NCBI GenBank assembly: GCA_028291845.1
Contig: JAQGNM010000227.1
Coordinates: forward strand, 1-10,000
DNA length: 10,000 bases
Direction of reading: 5' to 3'
DNA from: Massilia sp.
GTDB lineage: Bacteria; Pseudomonadota; Gammaproteobacteria; Burkholderiales; Burkholderiaceae_D
A program made the position numbers and the translations under genes. A model generated the notes under the pieces. It did not search any database, had not been told where the DNA came from, and saw only the letters and a program-made list of their open reading frames with translations. Position 1 is the stretch's first letter; every line of letters starts with the position of its first letter. Below are positions 1 through 8,801 of the stretch, in pieces.

Positions 1-47
1 TCGGCGACCTGGGCCGCGCGCTGAAAATTTCGCAAAAAGGGAACTGA
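1..47 (+). CDS. 3' end of an unidentified upstream gene (partial)
   Basis: An open frame read from position 3 encodes the C-terminal residues GDLGRALKISQKGN and stops at TGA 45-47. It is taken as a real gene end because the frame is open from the window edge and the stop lies one base before the ATG of the next gene, typical of operon packing. The ribosome binding site of the hydrolase (AAGGGA, 37-42) lies inside its last codons. Fourteen residues are too few to name a product, so no function is assigned. Confidence 0.55.
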   Translation, partial: GDLGRALKISQKGN

Positions 48-48
48 C

Positions 49-885
49 ATGCTGCTCGACGTTCAAGGCCGGAGCGCCTACAGCTACGGCGGCGGCAAAG
101 CCTTCGATCCTGCCTTGCCCACCGCCGTGTTCATCCACGGCGCGCAGAACGACCATTCGGTGTGGGCGCTGCAAAGCCGCTATTTTGCCCACCACGGTTT
201 CAACGTGCTGGCGCTCGACCTGCCGGGGCACGGGCGCAGCACGGGCGCGGCCCTGCCCAGCGTCGAGGCGATGGCGGCCTGGCTGGTGGCGCTGCTGGAC
301 GCCGCCGGCGCCGCCCGCGTGCTGCTGATCGGACACAGCATGGGTTCGCTCATCGCGCTGCAAGCCTGCGCCGCCTTGAAGGGCCGCGTGCTCGGCCTGG
401 CGATGCTCGGCACGACCTATCCGATGAAGGTGTCGGACGCGCTGCTCGCCACCGCGCGCGACGACGAGGCGGCCGCCATCGACATGGTCAACATCTGGTC
501 GCACGCGCGCGCCAACCTGCTGCAGCCGCAAAACCCGGCGTCAAGCCAGGCCGGCGTGTCGACCATGGGCGTGGCGCGCCGGCTGATGCAGCGCATGTCG
601 ACCATCAACCCGCAGCAGCTGTTCTACAATGATTTCAGCGCCTGCAATGCGTACGCGAACGGCGAGGCGGCGGCGGCCGGCTTGACCTGCCCGGTGCTGT
701 TCATCTTCGGCGCGAAGGACATGATGACGCCGCCGAAATCGACCAAACTGCTGACCGCCATGGTCGGCGCGGCCACCGGCGTCACCGTGGTGCAGGTCGA
801 TGCCGGCCACTCGCTGATGGCCGAGCAGAGCGGCGCCGTGCTCGATGCCTTGTACAATTTCGCCACCAGTGCATTGACCAGTTGA
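49..885 (+). CDS. alpha/beta hydrolase
   Basis: A 278-residue soluble alpha/beta-hydrolase-fold protein. Visible marks are the oxyanion-hole HG at residues 30-31 (FIHGAQNDHSVW), the LDLPGHGRS segment at 56-64, the nucleophile elbow GHSMGS with catalytic Ser97, a probable acid Asp224 in FGAKDMMTPP, and catalytic His254 in DAGHSL. The region around residues 135-200 between strands 6 and 7 is the likely cap domain that sets substrate choice. The length is normal for a single-domain member and the triad is complete, so it should be an active esterase, thioesterase or C-C hydrolase; the substrate cannot be read from sequence. The start is supported by AAGGGA at 37-42 with a 6-base spacer. It follows the previous stop by one base and precedes the DUF962 gene by 10 bases, so the three are probably cotranscribed. 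The neighbouring Mpo1-like gene makes a fatty-acyl substrate conceivable, but that is inference. Confidence 0.93.
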   Translation: MLLDVQGRSAYSYGGGKAFDPALPTAVFIHGAQNDHSVWALQSRYFAHHGFNVLALDLPGHGRSTGAALPSVEAMAAWLVALLDAAGAARVLLIGHSMGSLIALQACAALKGRVLGLAMLGTTYPMKVSDALLATARDDEAAAIDMVNIWSHARANLLQPQNPASSQAGVSTMGVARRLMQRMSTINPQQLFYNDFSACNAYANGEAAAAGLTCPVLFIFGAKDMMTPPKSTKLLTAMVGAATGVTVVQVDAGHSLMAEQSGAVLDALYNFATSALTS

Positions 886-889
886 GGAG
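884..889 (+). promoter_or_regulatory. ribosome binding site deciding the DUF962 start
   Basis: GAGGAG overlaps the TGA stop of the hydrolase (883-885) and sits 6 bases before ATG 896 but only 3 bases before the in-frame TTG 893. The spacing favours ATG 896 as start. A second in-frame ATG at 908 is 18 bases away and therefore less well placed. Confidence 0.7.
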
Positions 890-895
890 CAGTTG

Positions 896-919
896 ATGGA
901 ACACCCCATGGAGCACCCC
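896..919 (+). repeat. 12-bp tandem duplication containing the start codon
   Basis: ATGGAACACCCC (896-907) is followed directly by ATGGAGCACCCC (908-919), 11 of 12 bases identical. Each copy starts with an ATG in the same frame, so the DUF962 protein has a doubled MEHP and two usable start codons. It looks like a small slippage or tandem duplication. Confidence 0.85.
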
Positions 920-1225
920 AAGGCCGCGCGCATCGCCAGTTTCGACGAGTTTTATCCGTTTTATCTGACCCAGCACGCCGACCGCACCTGCCGACGTGCG
1001 CATTTCATCGGCTCGTCGATGGCGCTGGCGTGTATCGCCATGGCGCTGCTGACGGGACGGCCGTGGTGGCTGGCGGCGGCCTTGCTGGCCGGCTATGGCG
1101 GCGCCTGGATCGGCCACTTCTTTTATGAGCACAACCGCCCTGCTTCGTTCGCCCAGCCGTGGTTTTCCCTGCGCGCCGACTGGATCATGTACTGGCAGAT
1201 GCTGACGGGTAAACTCAGCTGGTAG
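896..1225 (+). CDS. DUF962 / Mpo1-like small membrane protein
   Basis: A 109-residue protein of the DUF962 family (yeast YGL010W/Mpo1 relatives). The family pattern is clear: FDEFYPFYLTQH at 16-27, CRRAHFIG at 32-39, the core GGAWIGHFFYEHNRP at 68-82, then SLRADWIMYW at 91-100. His27, His36, His74 and His79 are the conserved polar positions; in yeast Mpo1 conserved histidines are linked to Fe(II)-dependent alpha-oxidation of 2-hydroxy fatty acids in the ER membrane. Two short hydrophobic segments, about 40-54 and 57-77, place it in the inner membrane. Whether the bacterial protein does the same reaction is not known from this sequence. ATG 896 is chosen over TTG 893 for its Shine-Dalgarno spacing. 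The first eight residues are a duplicated MEHP, so ATG 908 also remains possible. It ends 17 bases from the convergent yihY-family stop, with no obvious hairpin-plus-T terminator between them. Confidence 0.9.
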   Translation: MEHPMEHPKAARIASFDEFYPFYLTQHADRTCRRAHFIGSSMALACIAMALLTGRPWWLAAALLAGYGGAWIGHFFYEHNRPASFAQPWFSLRADWIMYWQMLTGKLSW

Positions 1226-1242
1226 ATCGCTGCCGGCAAGCC

Positions 1243-2634
1243 TCACAGCGGCCCGAAGCGCTCCGCCAGAGTCTGATCGAGGCCGTTTTCGACCGCCCGC
1301 GCCACTTGCCGCGCCAGCGCGACGGTGTCGAGCGCGAGCGGATCGTCCGCCGGCTCCTGCGCCGCGGAGCCGCTGCCGCTGCGACTGACGATCATGTGGC
1401 CGCTGAAAATGAACAAACGATAAACCTCGGCCAGCCGCAGCTTGTCCGGGTTGGTCAGCAGCACCCAGTTGTCGCGGCTGGCGCGCGAGCGCTCCTTCCA
1501 GCGCGCGCGCGTGGCGATGTCCAGTTCCACCCTGCCCACCCAGCCGGCCGCCACCATGCGGTCGAGCAGGCGGGCCATCTCTTCGAAACCGATGCGGGTG
1601 TGGGCGCGGATGGTGGGACTCGACACCAGCGCCGAATCGGACAGGCGCGCGCCCATGTAGAGCACCTTTAAAATCGCCACCGCATCGAGAAAATCGCCGC
1701 CCGGCACCGGCTGGTACCACCAGCGCTCGTGTTTGATGACCGGCAGCGCGGCGGTGATGGTGGCGCCGACCAGGGTGATCATCCACGACAGGTACAGCCA
1801 CAATAAAAACAGCGGCAGCGCCGCCAGCGCGCCGTAGATGATGGCGTAGGTGGGAAACTGGCGGATGAAGATGGCGAAACCGCGCTTGGCGAGCTCGAAG
1901 GCGATGGCCGCCACCAGGCCGCCCACGAGGGCGTCGCTCCACTCGACGTGGCGGTTCGGCACCGTCACGTACAGCAAGGTATAGGCGCCGGCCGACAGCG
2001 CCACCGATACGGCGGTATAGAACAGCGCGCCGACGAAGGGCACCGTGCGCACCACCTCGTTGGTGGCCATGAACAGCTGCGACGTCACCGTCAGCGACAG
2101 GCCGAACAGGATCGGCCCGAGCGTGAGCAGCGCCCAGTACATCACCAGCCGCTGGGTGAACGGCCGGCGCCGCCGCACCGCCCAGATCTGGTTGAAGACG
2201 CGCTCGATCATCGCCATCATCGCCGTCGAGGTCAGCACAAGGGCCACCGCACCCACCGCCGACAGACGCGTGGCCTTGCTGGCGAACTGGGTCAGGTTGC
2301 CGATGATGGTGTTGGCGATCCCGCGCGGCATCAGGGTCTGGACGAAATACGACTCCAGCGAAATGCGAAACGAATTAAACAGCGGGAAGGTGGTGAAGAT
2401 CGCCAGCACGATGGTCAGCAGCGGCACCAGCGCCAGGGTGCTGGTGAAGGTCAGGCTGCCGGCCACTTGCGGCAGGCGTTCCTCGCGCAGGCGGCGGATG
2501 GCGAAGCGCAGCAGGTCGCCCGCCTGGCGCCAGCCCAGACGCCGCGCCGCGGCGCTGTCGATGTGGACGCTGCCGCTGTCGCCCTGCAAGGCGCTGATCG
2601 ATCTGGAAAGGGCGTGGGCAGACTTGGAAAGCAT
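1243..2634 (-). CDS. YihY/BrkB-family inner membrane protein with C-terminal winged-helix-like extension
   Basis: A 463-residue member of the YihY/virulence factor BrkB family (PF03631), once misnamed ribonuclease BN. Six membrane segments are visible at about 64-82, 124-142, 165-190, 205-225, 236-256 and 270-298. Family marks are RLPQVAGSLTFTSTLALVPL at 53-72, VFNQIWAVRRRRPF at 146-159, TVPNRHVEWSDALVGGL at 224-240 and the YGALAALPLFLLWLYLSW block at 267-284. E. coli YihY is about 290 residues, so roughly 160 residues are extra. This tail (about 312-415) predicts as helix, helix, helix and hairpin with a pattern resembling a winged helix (AILKVLYMGA, then FEEMARLLDRMVAAGWVGRVE, then NWVLLTNPDKLRLAEVYRLF), followed by a Gly/Ser linker and a final helix. 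The role of the family is unsettled. The start is ATG at 2634-2632; upstream pairing to 16S rRNA is weak. It diverges from the wrbA-like gene across a 46-bp shared promoter region. It is the only minus-strand gene in the window. Confidence 0.92.
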   Translation of the reverse strand: MLSKSAHALSRSISALQGDSGSVHIDSAAARRLGWRQAGDLLRFAIRRLREERLPQVAGSLTFTSTLALVPLLTIVLAIFTTFPLFNSFRISLESYFVQTLMPRGIANTIIGNLTQFASKATRLSAVGAVALVLTSTAMMAMIERVFNQIWAVRRRRPFTQRLVMYWALLTLGPILFGLSLTVTSQLFMATNEVVRTVPFVGALFYTAVSVALSAGAYTLLYVTVPNRHVEWSDALVGGLVAAIAFELAKRGFAIFIRQFPTYAIIYGALAALPLFLLWLYLSWMITLVGATITAALPVIKHERWWYQPVPGGDFLDAVAILKVLYMGARLSDSALVSSPTIRAHTRIGFEEMARLLDRMVAAGWVGRVELDIATRARWKERSRASRDNWVLLTNPDKLRLAEVYRLFIFSGHMIVSRSGSGSAAQEPADDPLALDTVALARQVARAVENGLDQTLAERFGPL

Positions 2635-2644
2635 CCGTCAGGGC

Positions 2645-2673
2645 GTGGCATGCGGTGTAAAGCGCCCTATAAT
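2645..2673 (+). promoter_or_regulatory. sigma70-type promoter for the wrbA-like operon, probably leaderless
   Basis: A perfect TATAAT lies at 2668-2673, conspicuous in such GC-rich DNA, with GTGGCA (4 of 6 to TTGACA) at 2645-2650 and an ideal 17-base spacer. Counting 7 bases on gives a start near 2680-2681, which is at the ATG (2681) of the flavodoxin gene. No Shine-Dalgarno sequence precedes that ATG. The promoter call is good; the leaderless reading is inference from spacing. Confidence 0.7.
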
Positions 2674-2676
2674 ACC
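2669..2676 (-). promoter_or_regulatory. divergent extended -10 for the yihY-family gene
   Basis: Read on the minus strand, TGGTATTAT covers 2677-2669: an extended -10 TGn followed by TATTAT (5 of 6 to TATAAT). It overlaps the plus-strand TATAAT almost base for base. The best upstream -35 candidates are poor (TTGGTT at 2694-2689 has only a 14-base spacer), fitting an extended -10 promoter. Transcription would start near 2662, giving a 5' leader of about 28 bases before ATG 2634. Confidence 0.5.
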
Positions 2677-2680
2677 AACG

Positions 2681-3292
2681 ATGAACCCAACCAATCCGAT
2701 TATTCTCGTTTTGTATTATTCGCGCCATGGCGCCACCCGCAAGCTGGCCGAATACATCGCCCAGGGCATCGAATCGGTGCCCGGCTTCGACGCCCGCCTG
2801 CGCACCGTGCCGGCGGTGTCGAGCGTGGCCGAGGCCACCGCGCCATCGATTCCGCCGAACGGCGCGCCGTACGTCGAGCTGGCCGACCTGGCCGAGTGCG
2901 CGGGCCTGGCATTGGGTTCGCCGACCCGCTTCGGCAACATGGCCGCCAGCCTGAAGTATTTTATCGACGGCACCGCCACCGACTGGCTGGCCGGCACCCT
3001 GGCGGGCAAGCCTGCCTGTGTATTTACATCGACCGGCAGCCTGCACGGCGGCCAGGAATCGACCCTGCTGTCGATGATGCTGCCGCTGCTGCACCACGGC
3101 ATGCTGGTGATGGGTCTGCCCTACACCAACCCGGAACTGATGACCACCGTCAGCGGCGGCAGCCCTTACGGCGCCACCCACTGGTCCGGCATCGACGGCG
3201 ACAAGGGCGTGACGGAGGACGAAAAGTGCCTCGCCATCGCACTGGGCAAACGCCTGGCGCAAACGGCGGCGGCGCTGCAAGGAGAACGCTGA
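2681..3292 (+). CDS. wrbA: WrbA-like NAD(P)H:quinone oxidoreductase (flavodoxin family)
   Basis: A 203-residue flavodoxin-fold protein of the WrbA / type IV NAD(P)H:quinone oxidoreductase family, which binds FMN and reduces quinones by two electrons in the cytoplasm, limiting redox cycling. The FMN phosphate loop is YYSRHGATRKLAEYIA near residues 12-27. The FMN-ring and core signatures follow as GSPTRFGNMAASLKYFID, TSTGSLHGGQESTLLSMM and LLHHGMLVMGLPY, all typical of WrbA. The length matches the family (about 200). The start ATG 2681 is fixed by the family N-terminus; the open frame continues far upstream only as a shadow of the antisense yihY-family gene. There is no ribosome binding site, and the promoter predicts a transcript starting at the ATG. 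Its stop TGA (3290-3292) shares one base with the next ATG, and it heads a run of five overlapping genes. The symbol is by family; the paralogue is not certain. Confidence 0.93.
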   Translation: MNPTNPIILVLYYSRHGATRKLAEYIAQGIESVPGFDARLRTVPAVSSVAEATAPSIPPNGAPYVELADLAECAGLALGSPTRFGNMAASLKYFIDGTATDWLAGTLAGKPACVFTSTGSLHGGQESTLLSMMLPLLHHGMLVMGLPYTNPELMTTVSGGSPYGATHWSGIDGDKGVTEDEKCLAIALGKRLAQTAAALQGER

Positions 3293-3688
3293 TGGAAAGT
3301 CCAAAGTGGTTTCACACCGGCTGCCTGATCAGCCTGATCGCGCTGATCGTGCACCTGGTGGCCTGGGAGATGTGGGTGGCGCCCCTGCGCCCGGGCGGCT
3401 CGCTGCTGGCGCTCAAGGCCCTGCTGCTGCTGATTCCCCTGCGCGGGGTGCTCAAGCGCGACATCTATACCCTGAAATGGTCGTCGATGGTGATCCTGCT
3501 GTATTTTACCGAAGGGGTGGTGCGCGCCTGGAGCGACACCGTGGCGCTGTCGCAGTTCATGGCGATGGGCGAAGTGGCGCTGGTGCTGGTGTACTTCACC
3601 TGCACCCTGCTGTACCTGGCGCCCTACAAGCGCGCCGCCAAGCGCATGGCCAAGGAACTGCTCGACAAGGTGAAAACGGCCAAGCGCA

Positions 3689-3699
<11 letters not shown>
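3292..3699 (+). CDS. DUF2069 small inner membrane protein
   Basis: A 135-residue integral membrane protein matching the DUF2069 family found beside wrbA-like genes in many beta- and gammaproteobacteria. Four hydrophobic segments are visible at about 10-30, 37-54, 63-79 and 90-110. Family-like features are the LRGVLKRDIYTLKWSSMVILLY block around 50-71 and FTEGVVRAWSD near 72-82. A lysine-rich tail (YKRAAKRMAKELLDKVKTAKR) suggests the C-terminus is cytoplasmic by the positive-inside rule. Function is unknown. The ATG overlaps the previous stop in a TGATG arrangement and GGAGAA at 3281-3286 lies 5 bases upstream, so translation is probably coupled to the flavodoxin. Its 3' end overlaps the FAD-oxidase start by 11 bases. 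Confidence 0.9.
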
Positions 3700-5142
<1,443 letters not shown>

Positions 5143-5146
<4 letters not shown>

Positions 5147-7728
5147 GAGTGCCGGGCCTGGGGTCGCGTCCGGGGTCATCCGGCACCTTGTCGCGCTGGC
5201 TGCTGTTCGGCGAATGGCGCACCCACCCGGTGCGGGCGTTGCTGGCCATCCTCGCCATCGCGGTCGGGGTGGCGATGGGCTTTGCGATCCACCTGATCAA
5301 TGCGGCCGCCTTCAACGAATTTTCGGCGGCCGTGAAATCGATCGCCGGCCAGGCCGACGTCCAGGTGCGCGGACGCGAGCCGACCTTCGATGAAGCGATC
5401 TATCCCGTGCTGGCCGCGCGCGCCGGCGTGCTGGTGGCGTCGCCGGTGCTGGAGATCGATGCCGGCGTGCCGGCGCGCACGCCGGCGCAGGGGCTGGGCG
5501 GGCCGGCAACCTTGAAGGTCATCGGCGTCGACCCGTTCCAGGCCGGCGCCGTCTCGCCCGACCTGCTCGGAGTTGCGGACTCGCCCCTCGACCTGCTCGG
5601 CGACGACGCCATTTTTCTGTCGCCGGCCGCCGCCAGCTGGTTGAACGCGGCCAAAGGCGCGTCCTTGCGCCTGCGCGCCGGCAGCCGCGACATCGACCTG
5701 AAAGTGGCCGGCGGCCTGTTCAACGCCAGGGCCGGCCAGCGCATCGCCGTGATGGACATCGGCGCCGCCCAGTGGCGGTTCAAGCGCCTGGGGGTGCTGT
5801 CGCGCATCGACCTGAAACTCGACGACGGCGTCGACCGCAACCGCTTCGAGCGCGAACTGAAAGGCGAACTGGAACGCCAGTACCCGGGCCGCTTCCTGGT
5901 GGCGCAGCCGAACGACCCGGACCAGGACAGCCGCACCAATACCCTTTCACGCGCGTACCGCGTCAACCTGACGGTGCTGGCGCTGGTCGCGCTGTTTACC
6001 GGCGCCTTTCTGGTGTTTTCCACCCAGGCCTTGTCGGTGATCCGCCGCCGCAGCCAGTTCGCCCTGCTGCGCGTGCTCGGCGTCGAGCGCCGCCATTTGC
6101 TCAGGCAGGTGCTGATCGAAGGGGCCAGCCTGGGCGCGATCGGCGCCGCGCTCGGCATCGCCGGCGGCTATGCCATGGCCGCCATCGCCCTGCGCTTTTT
6201 CGGCGCCGACCTCGGCGCCGGCTACTTTTCGGGGGTGCAGCCGACAGTCGCTTTTACCCCACTCGCCGCCAGCGTGTTTTTCGCGCTCGGCTTCGGCGTG
6301 GCCTTGCTCGGCTGCCTGGCGCCGGCGCTCGAGGCGGCGCGGGCGGCGCCGGCGGTGGCGCTCAAATCGGGCAGCGACGAAGGCGCCCTGTCGAAGCTGG
6401 CGCGCATCTGGCCGGCGCTGCTGTGCATGGCCGCGGCCGCCCTGTTCAGCCGCCTGCCGCCGCTGTTCGAGCTGCCGATCTTCGGCTACCTGGCCATCGC
6501 CCTGCTGCTGATCGGCGGCATCGGCCTGATGCCGCGCCTGGCCGCCAGCGTGTTCGGCGCCGCCAACCGTGCCTTCGCGCCGCTGCGAGCGGTGCCCGCG
6601 CTGACGCTGGCGCGCCTTGCCAACGCCTCCGGCCAGGCCTCGATCGCGCTGGGCGGCGTGCTGGCCAGCTTCGCCCTGATGGTGGCGATGGCCATCATGG
6701 TGTCGAGTTTCCGCGTCTCGGTCGACGACTGGCTGGTGCGCATCCTGCCGGCCGACATGTATGTGCGGGTGGCGGCGGCCGGCGGCAGCGCCGGCCTCGG
6801 TGCGGCCGAGCAGGCGGCGATCCTGGCCGCCGCCGGCGTCGCCCGTGGCGAATTCCTGCGCAGCCGGCCGCTCTCGCTCGACGCCGCGCGCCCCCCCATC
6901 ACCCTGATCGCGCGCGAGATCGATGCGCACGACCCCGGCCAGCGCCTGGTGCTGGTCGGCGCCACGGTGCCGCTGCCCAGTGGCGCCCGGCCGGCCTGGG
7001 TGTCCGAAGCGATGCTCGACCTGTATGGCGTCAAGCCGGGCGACCGCCTGCAACTGCCGCTGGCCGGCAAGCTGCAGGACTTTTTCGTGGCCGGCGCCTG
7101 GCGCGATTACGCCAGCCAGAACGGCTCGGTGCAGATCCGCCTGGCCGACTACCGCGCCATTACCGGCGACGTCGACGTCAGCGACGCTGCCCTGTGGCTC
7201 AAAGCGGGCGTCAGCGCCGACCAGCTGCAGGCGCAACTGCGGCAACTGCCGTTCGGCGCCAACCTGACCCTGGCGCGCCCCGGCCAGATCCGCGCCGTCA
7301 GCCTGCAGATTTTCGACCGCAGCTTCGCCGTCACTTACCTGCTCGAGGCGATTGCGATCGCCATCGGCATGTCCGGCGTGGCGGCGACGTTTTCAGCGCA
7401 GACGCTGGCGCGCGCCAAGGAATTCGGCATGCTGCGCCACGTCGGCGTCACCCGCGGGCAAATCCTGCGGATACTGGCGCTCGAAGGCGGCTTTCTGACC
7501 GTGCTGGGGGTGGCCTGCGGCTTCGCGCTGGGCGTCACCATCAGCCTGATCCTGGTATTCGTCGTCAACCCGCAGTCGTTTCACTGGACCATGCAGATGC
7601 ATCTGCCGTGGGGATTATTGGGGTCGGTCGCCGGCCTGCTGCTGGCGGCGTCGGTCGTCACCGCGCTGGTGTCGGGGCGCTACGCTTTATCGGGCGGGCC
7701 GATCCGCGCCGTCAGGGAGGACTGGTAA
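5143..7728 (+). CDS. FtsX-type ABC transporter permease (AttFG-like)
   Basis: An 861-residue permease with the MacB/LolCE-like layout of two FtsX halves fused in one chain. TM1 is at about 31-53 (RALLAILAIAVGVAMGFAIH), followed by a large periplasmic domain (54-270) and an FtsX core with TMs near 275-300, 328-352 and 370-392. Further segments lie at 422-435, 446-470 and 498-522. A second periplasmic domain (about 523-728) and a second FtsX core with TMs near 729-750, 780-808 and 822-843 complete it. The cytoplasmic loops RRRSQFALLRVLGVERRHLL and AKEFGMLRHVGVTRGQIL are the usual ATPase-contacting signatures. Such permeases extract or move lipids or lipid-linked substrates using a separate LolD-type ATPase, which is not encoded nearby. 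GTG 5143 overlaps the oxidase stop by 4 bases; GTG 5149 is about equally likely because TAAGGTG (5134-5140) is better spaced from it. TTG 5188 would begin exactly at the conserved SRWLLFGEWR. It shares one base with the next gene. Confidence 0.92.
5149..5186 (+). repeat. imperfect hairpin with internal GGGGTC repeat at the permease start
   Basis: GTGCCGG (5149-5155) and CCGGCAC (5180-5186) are perfect 7-base inverted repeats around a 24-base loop. The loop carries GGGGTC twice (5160-5165 and 5172-5177). It lies in the first codons of the permease, encoding an apparently unconserved tail before the first family-like residues. No T-run follows, so it is not a terminator. It could be a REP-like fragment or a structure affecting start choice. 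Confidence 0.5.
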
Positions 7729-8801
7729 TGAACACTTTATATGGCGCTCTGTTGACGGCCCTGCTGATGTTCGGCTCCCACACAGGGGCGGCGCAGGCCG
7801 CGCCGGTGGCGTACGCCCCGGTGGTGCCCGGCAAAGCGCTGCAATTTCCCGCCGACTTCGGCGCCCATCCCGACTTCAAGACGGAGTGGTGGTACGTCAC
7901 CGGCTGGCTGCAGCGCGCCGACGGCAAGCCGCTGGGGTTTCAGGTGACTTTCTTTCGCAGCCGCACCGGCGCCGCCGATGCCAATCCCAGCGCCTTCGCC
8001 GCCCGCCAGCTGATCGTCGCCCATGCGGCCGTTTCCGATCCAGCCGTGGGCCTCCTGGTGCACGATCAACGCAGCGGCAGACAGGGCTTCGACCTCAATT
8101 ATGCAAGATCTGGCATAACCGACCTGAAGCTGGGCGACTGGACCATGCGCCGCGGCGCCGACGGCGCCTACGTGGTCGCCGTCAAGTCGCGCCAACTCGA
8201 TCTGCAACTGACCTTGAGCCCGACCATGGCGCCGCTGCCGCAGGGCGACCGCGGCTACTCGCAAAAAGGTCCGCAGGCGCGCCACGCCAGCTATTACTAC
8301 AGCGAACCGCAACTGAAAGTGACGGGCAGCGCCGGCGGCGCCGCCGTCACCGGCAGCGCCTGGCTCGATCACGAGTGGTCCAGCGAAGCGCTCGATCCGG
8401 CCGCCAGCGGCTGGGACTGGGTCGGCGCCAACCTGGCCGACGGCTCGGCGCTGATGGCTTTTCAGATACGCGCCAGGGCCGGTGGTAAACTGTGGTCGCA
8501 CGCGGTGCTGCGCGAGGCCAGCGGCAAGCTGACGCAGTACGGTCCCGGCCAGGTCGATTTCACCCCGCGCACGCTGTGGAAGTCGCCCGCCAGCGGCGCC
8601 GTCTACCCGGTGGCGACGACGATCAGGACCGGCGCCATCGAATGGCGGCTGACGCCGCTGCAGAACGACCAGGAGCTCGACTCGCGCCGCTCGACCGGCG
8701 CCATTTACTGGGAGGGCGCCGTCACGCTCGAGCGCGACGGCCGGCCGGCCGGACACGGCTACCTGGAAATGACGGGCTACGGCAAGCCGATGACGCTGTA
8801 A
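7728..8801 (+). CDS. exported AttH/CrtC-type lipocalin-like protein
   Basis: A 357-residue secreted protein of the CrtC/AttH lipocalin-like group (PF07143 with a Lipocalin_9-type C-terminal half), often mislabelled carotenoid 1,2-hydratase. A signal peptide is clear: the hydrophobic stretch of residues 3-16 ends in GAAQA, with predicted cleavage near residue 24-25. There is no lipobox cysteine, so it should be soluble in the periplasm. Family marks are EWWYVTGWL (53-61), RGYSQKGP (175-182), HASYYYSEPQL (186-196), WLDHEWSS (212-219), WDWVGANLADGS (229-240), IYWEG (326-330) and GYLEMTGYG (344-352). The solved relative NE1406 has two calycin/lipocalin-like barrels and was proposed to act in lipid metabolism. 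No carotenoid genes are nearby, so hydratase activity is unlikely. Coupling to the FtsX permease (TAATG overlap; GGGAGG at 7715-7720, 7-base spacer) points to lipid or lipid-derived cargo handling in the envelope. The substrate is unknown. Confidence 0.9.
   Translation: MNTLYGALLTALLMFGSHTGAAQAAPVAYAPVVPGKALQFPADFGAHPDFKTEWWYVTGWLQRADGKPLGFQVTFFRSRTGAADANPSAFAARQLIVAHAAVSDPAVGLLVHDQRSGRQGFDLNYARSGITDLKLGDWTMRRGADGAYVVAVKSRQLDLQLTLSPTMAPLPQGDRGYSQKGPQARHASYYYSEPQLKVTGSAGGAAVTGSAWLDHEWSSEALDPAASGWDWVGANLADGSALMAFQIRARAGGKLWSHAVLREASGKLTQYGPGQVDFTPRTLWKSPASGAVYPVATTIRTGAIEWRLTPLQNDQELDSRRSTGAIYWEGAVTLERDGRPAGHGYLEMTGYGKPMTL

Noticed and set aside
1226..1252. Possible bidirectional terminator between the convergent DUF962 and yihY-family genes
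   Set aside because: Only a 4-base GCTG/CAGC pairing (1229-1232 with 1246-1249) is visible, with no T-run on either strand. This is too weak to call.
1948..3291. Long plus-strand open frames (1948 and 2045 starts) running through the yihY-family gene into DUF2069 and wrbA
   Set aside because: They are antisense shadows of the yihY-family gene with low-complexity His/Arg/Gln-rich translations. The real genes start at 3292 and 2681, where family-like sequence, the promoter or the ribosome binding site begin.
5947..7245. 432-codon minus-strand open frame opposite the permease
   Set aside because: Low-complexity Gln/Arg/Gly-rich shadow with no recognisable domain, lying over conserved permease sequence.
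5772..7727. Plus-strand open frame leading into the AttH-like gene, suggesting a fusion with an upstream domain
   Set aside because: It is an out-of-frame reading of the permease (Arg/Pro/Gly-rich). The AttH-like protein has its own Shine-Dalgarno, ATG 7728 and signal peptide.
7728..8801. Carotenoid 1,2-hydratase activity for the AttH-like protein
   Set aside because: The family name comes from CrtC similarity. No carotenoid genes occur in the window, and the linkage to an FtsX-type permease fits the AttH group better.
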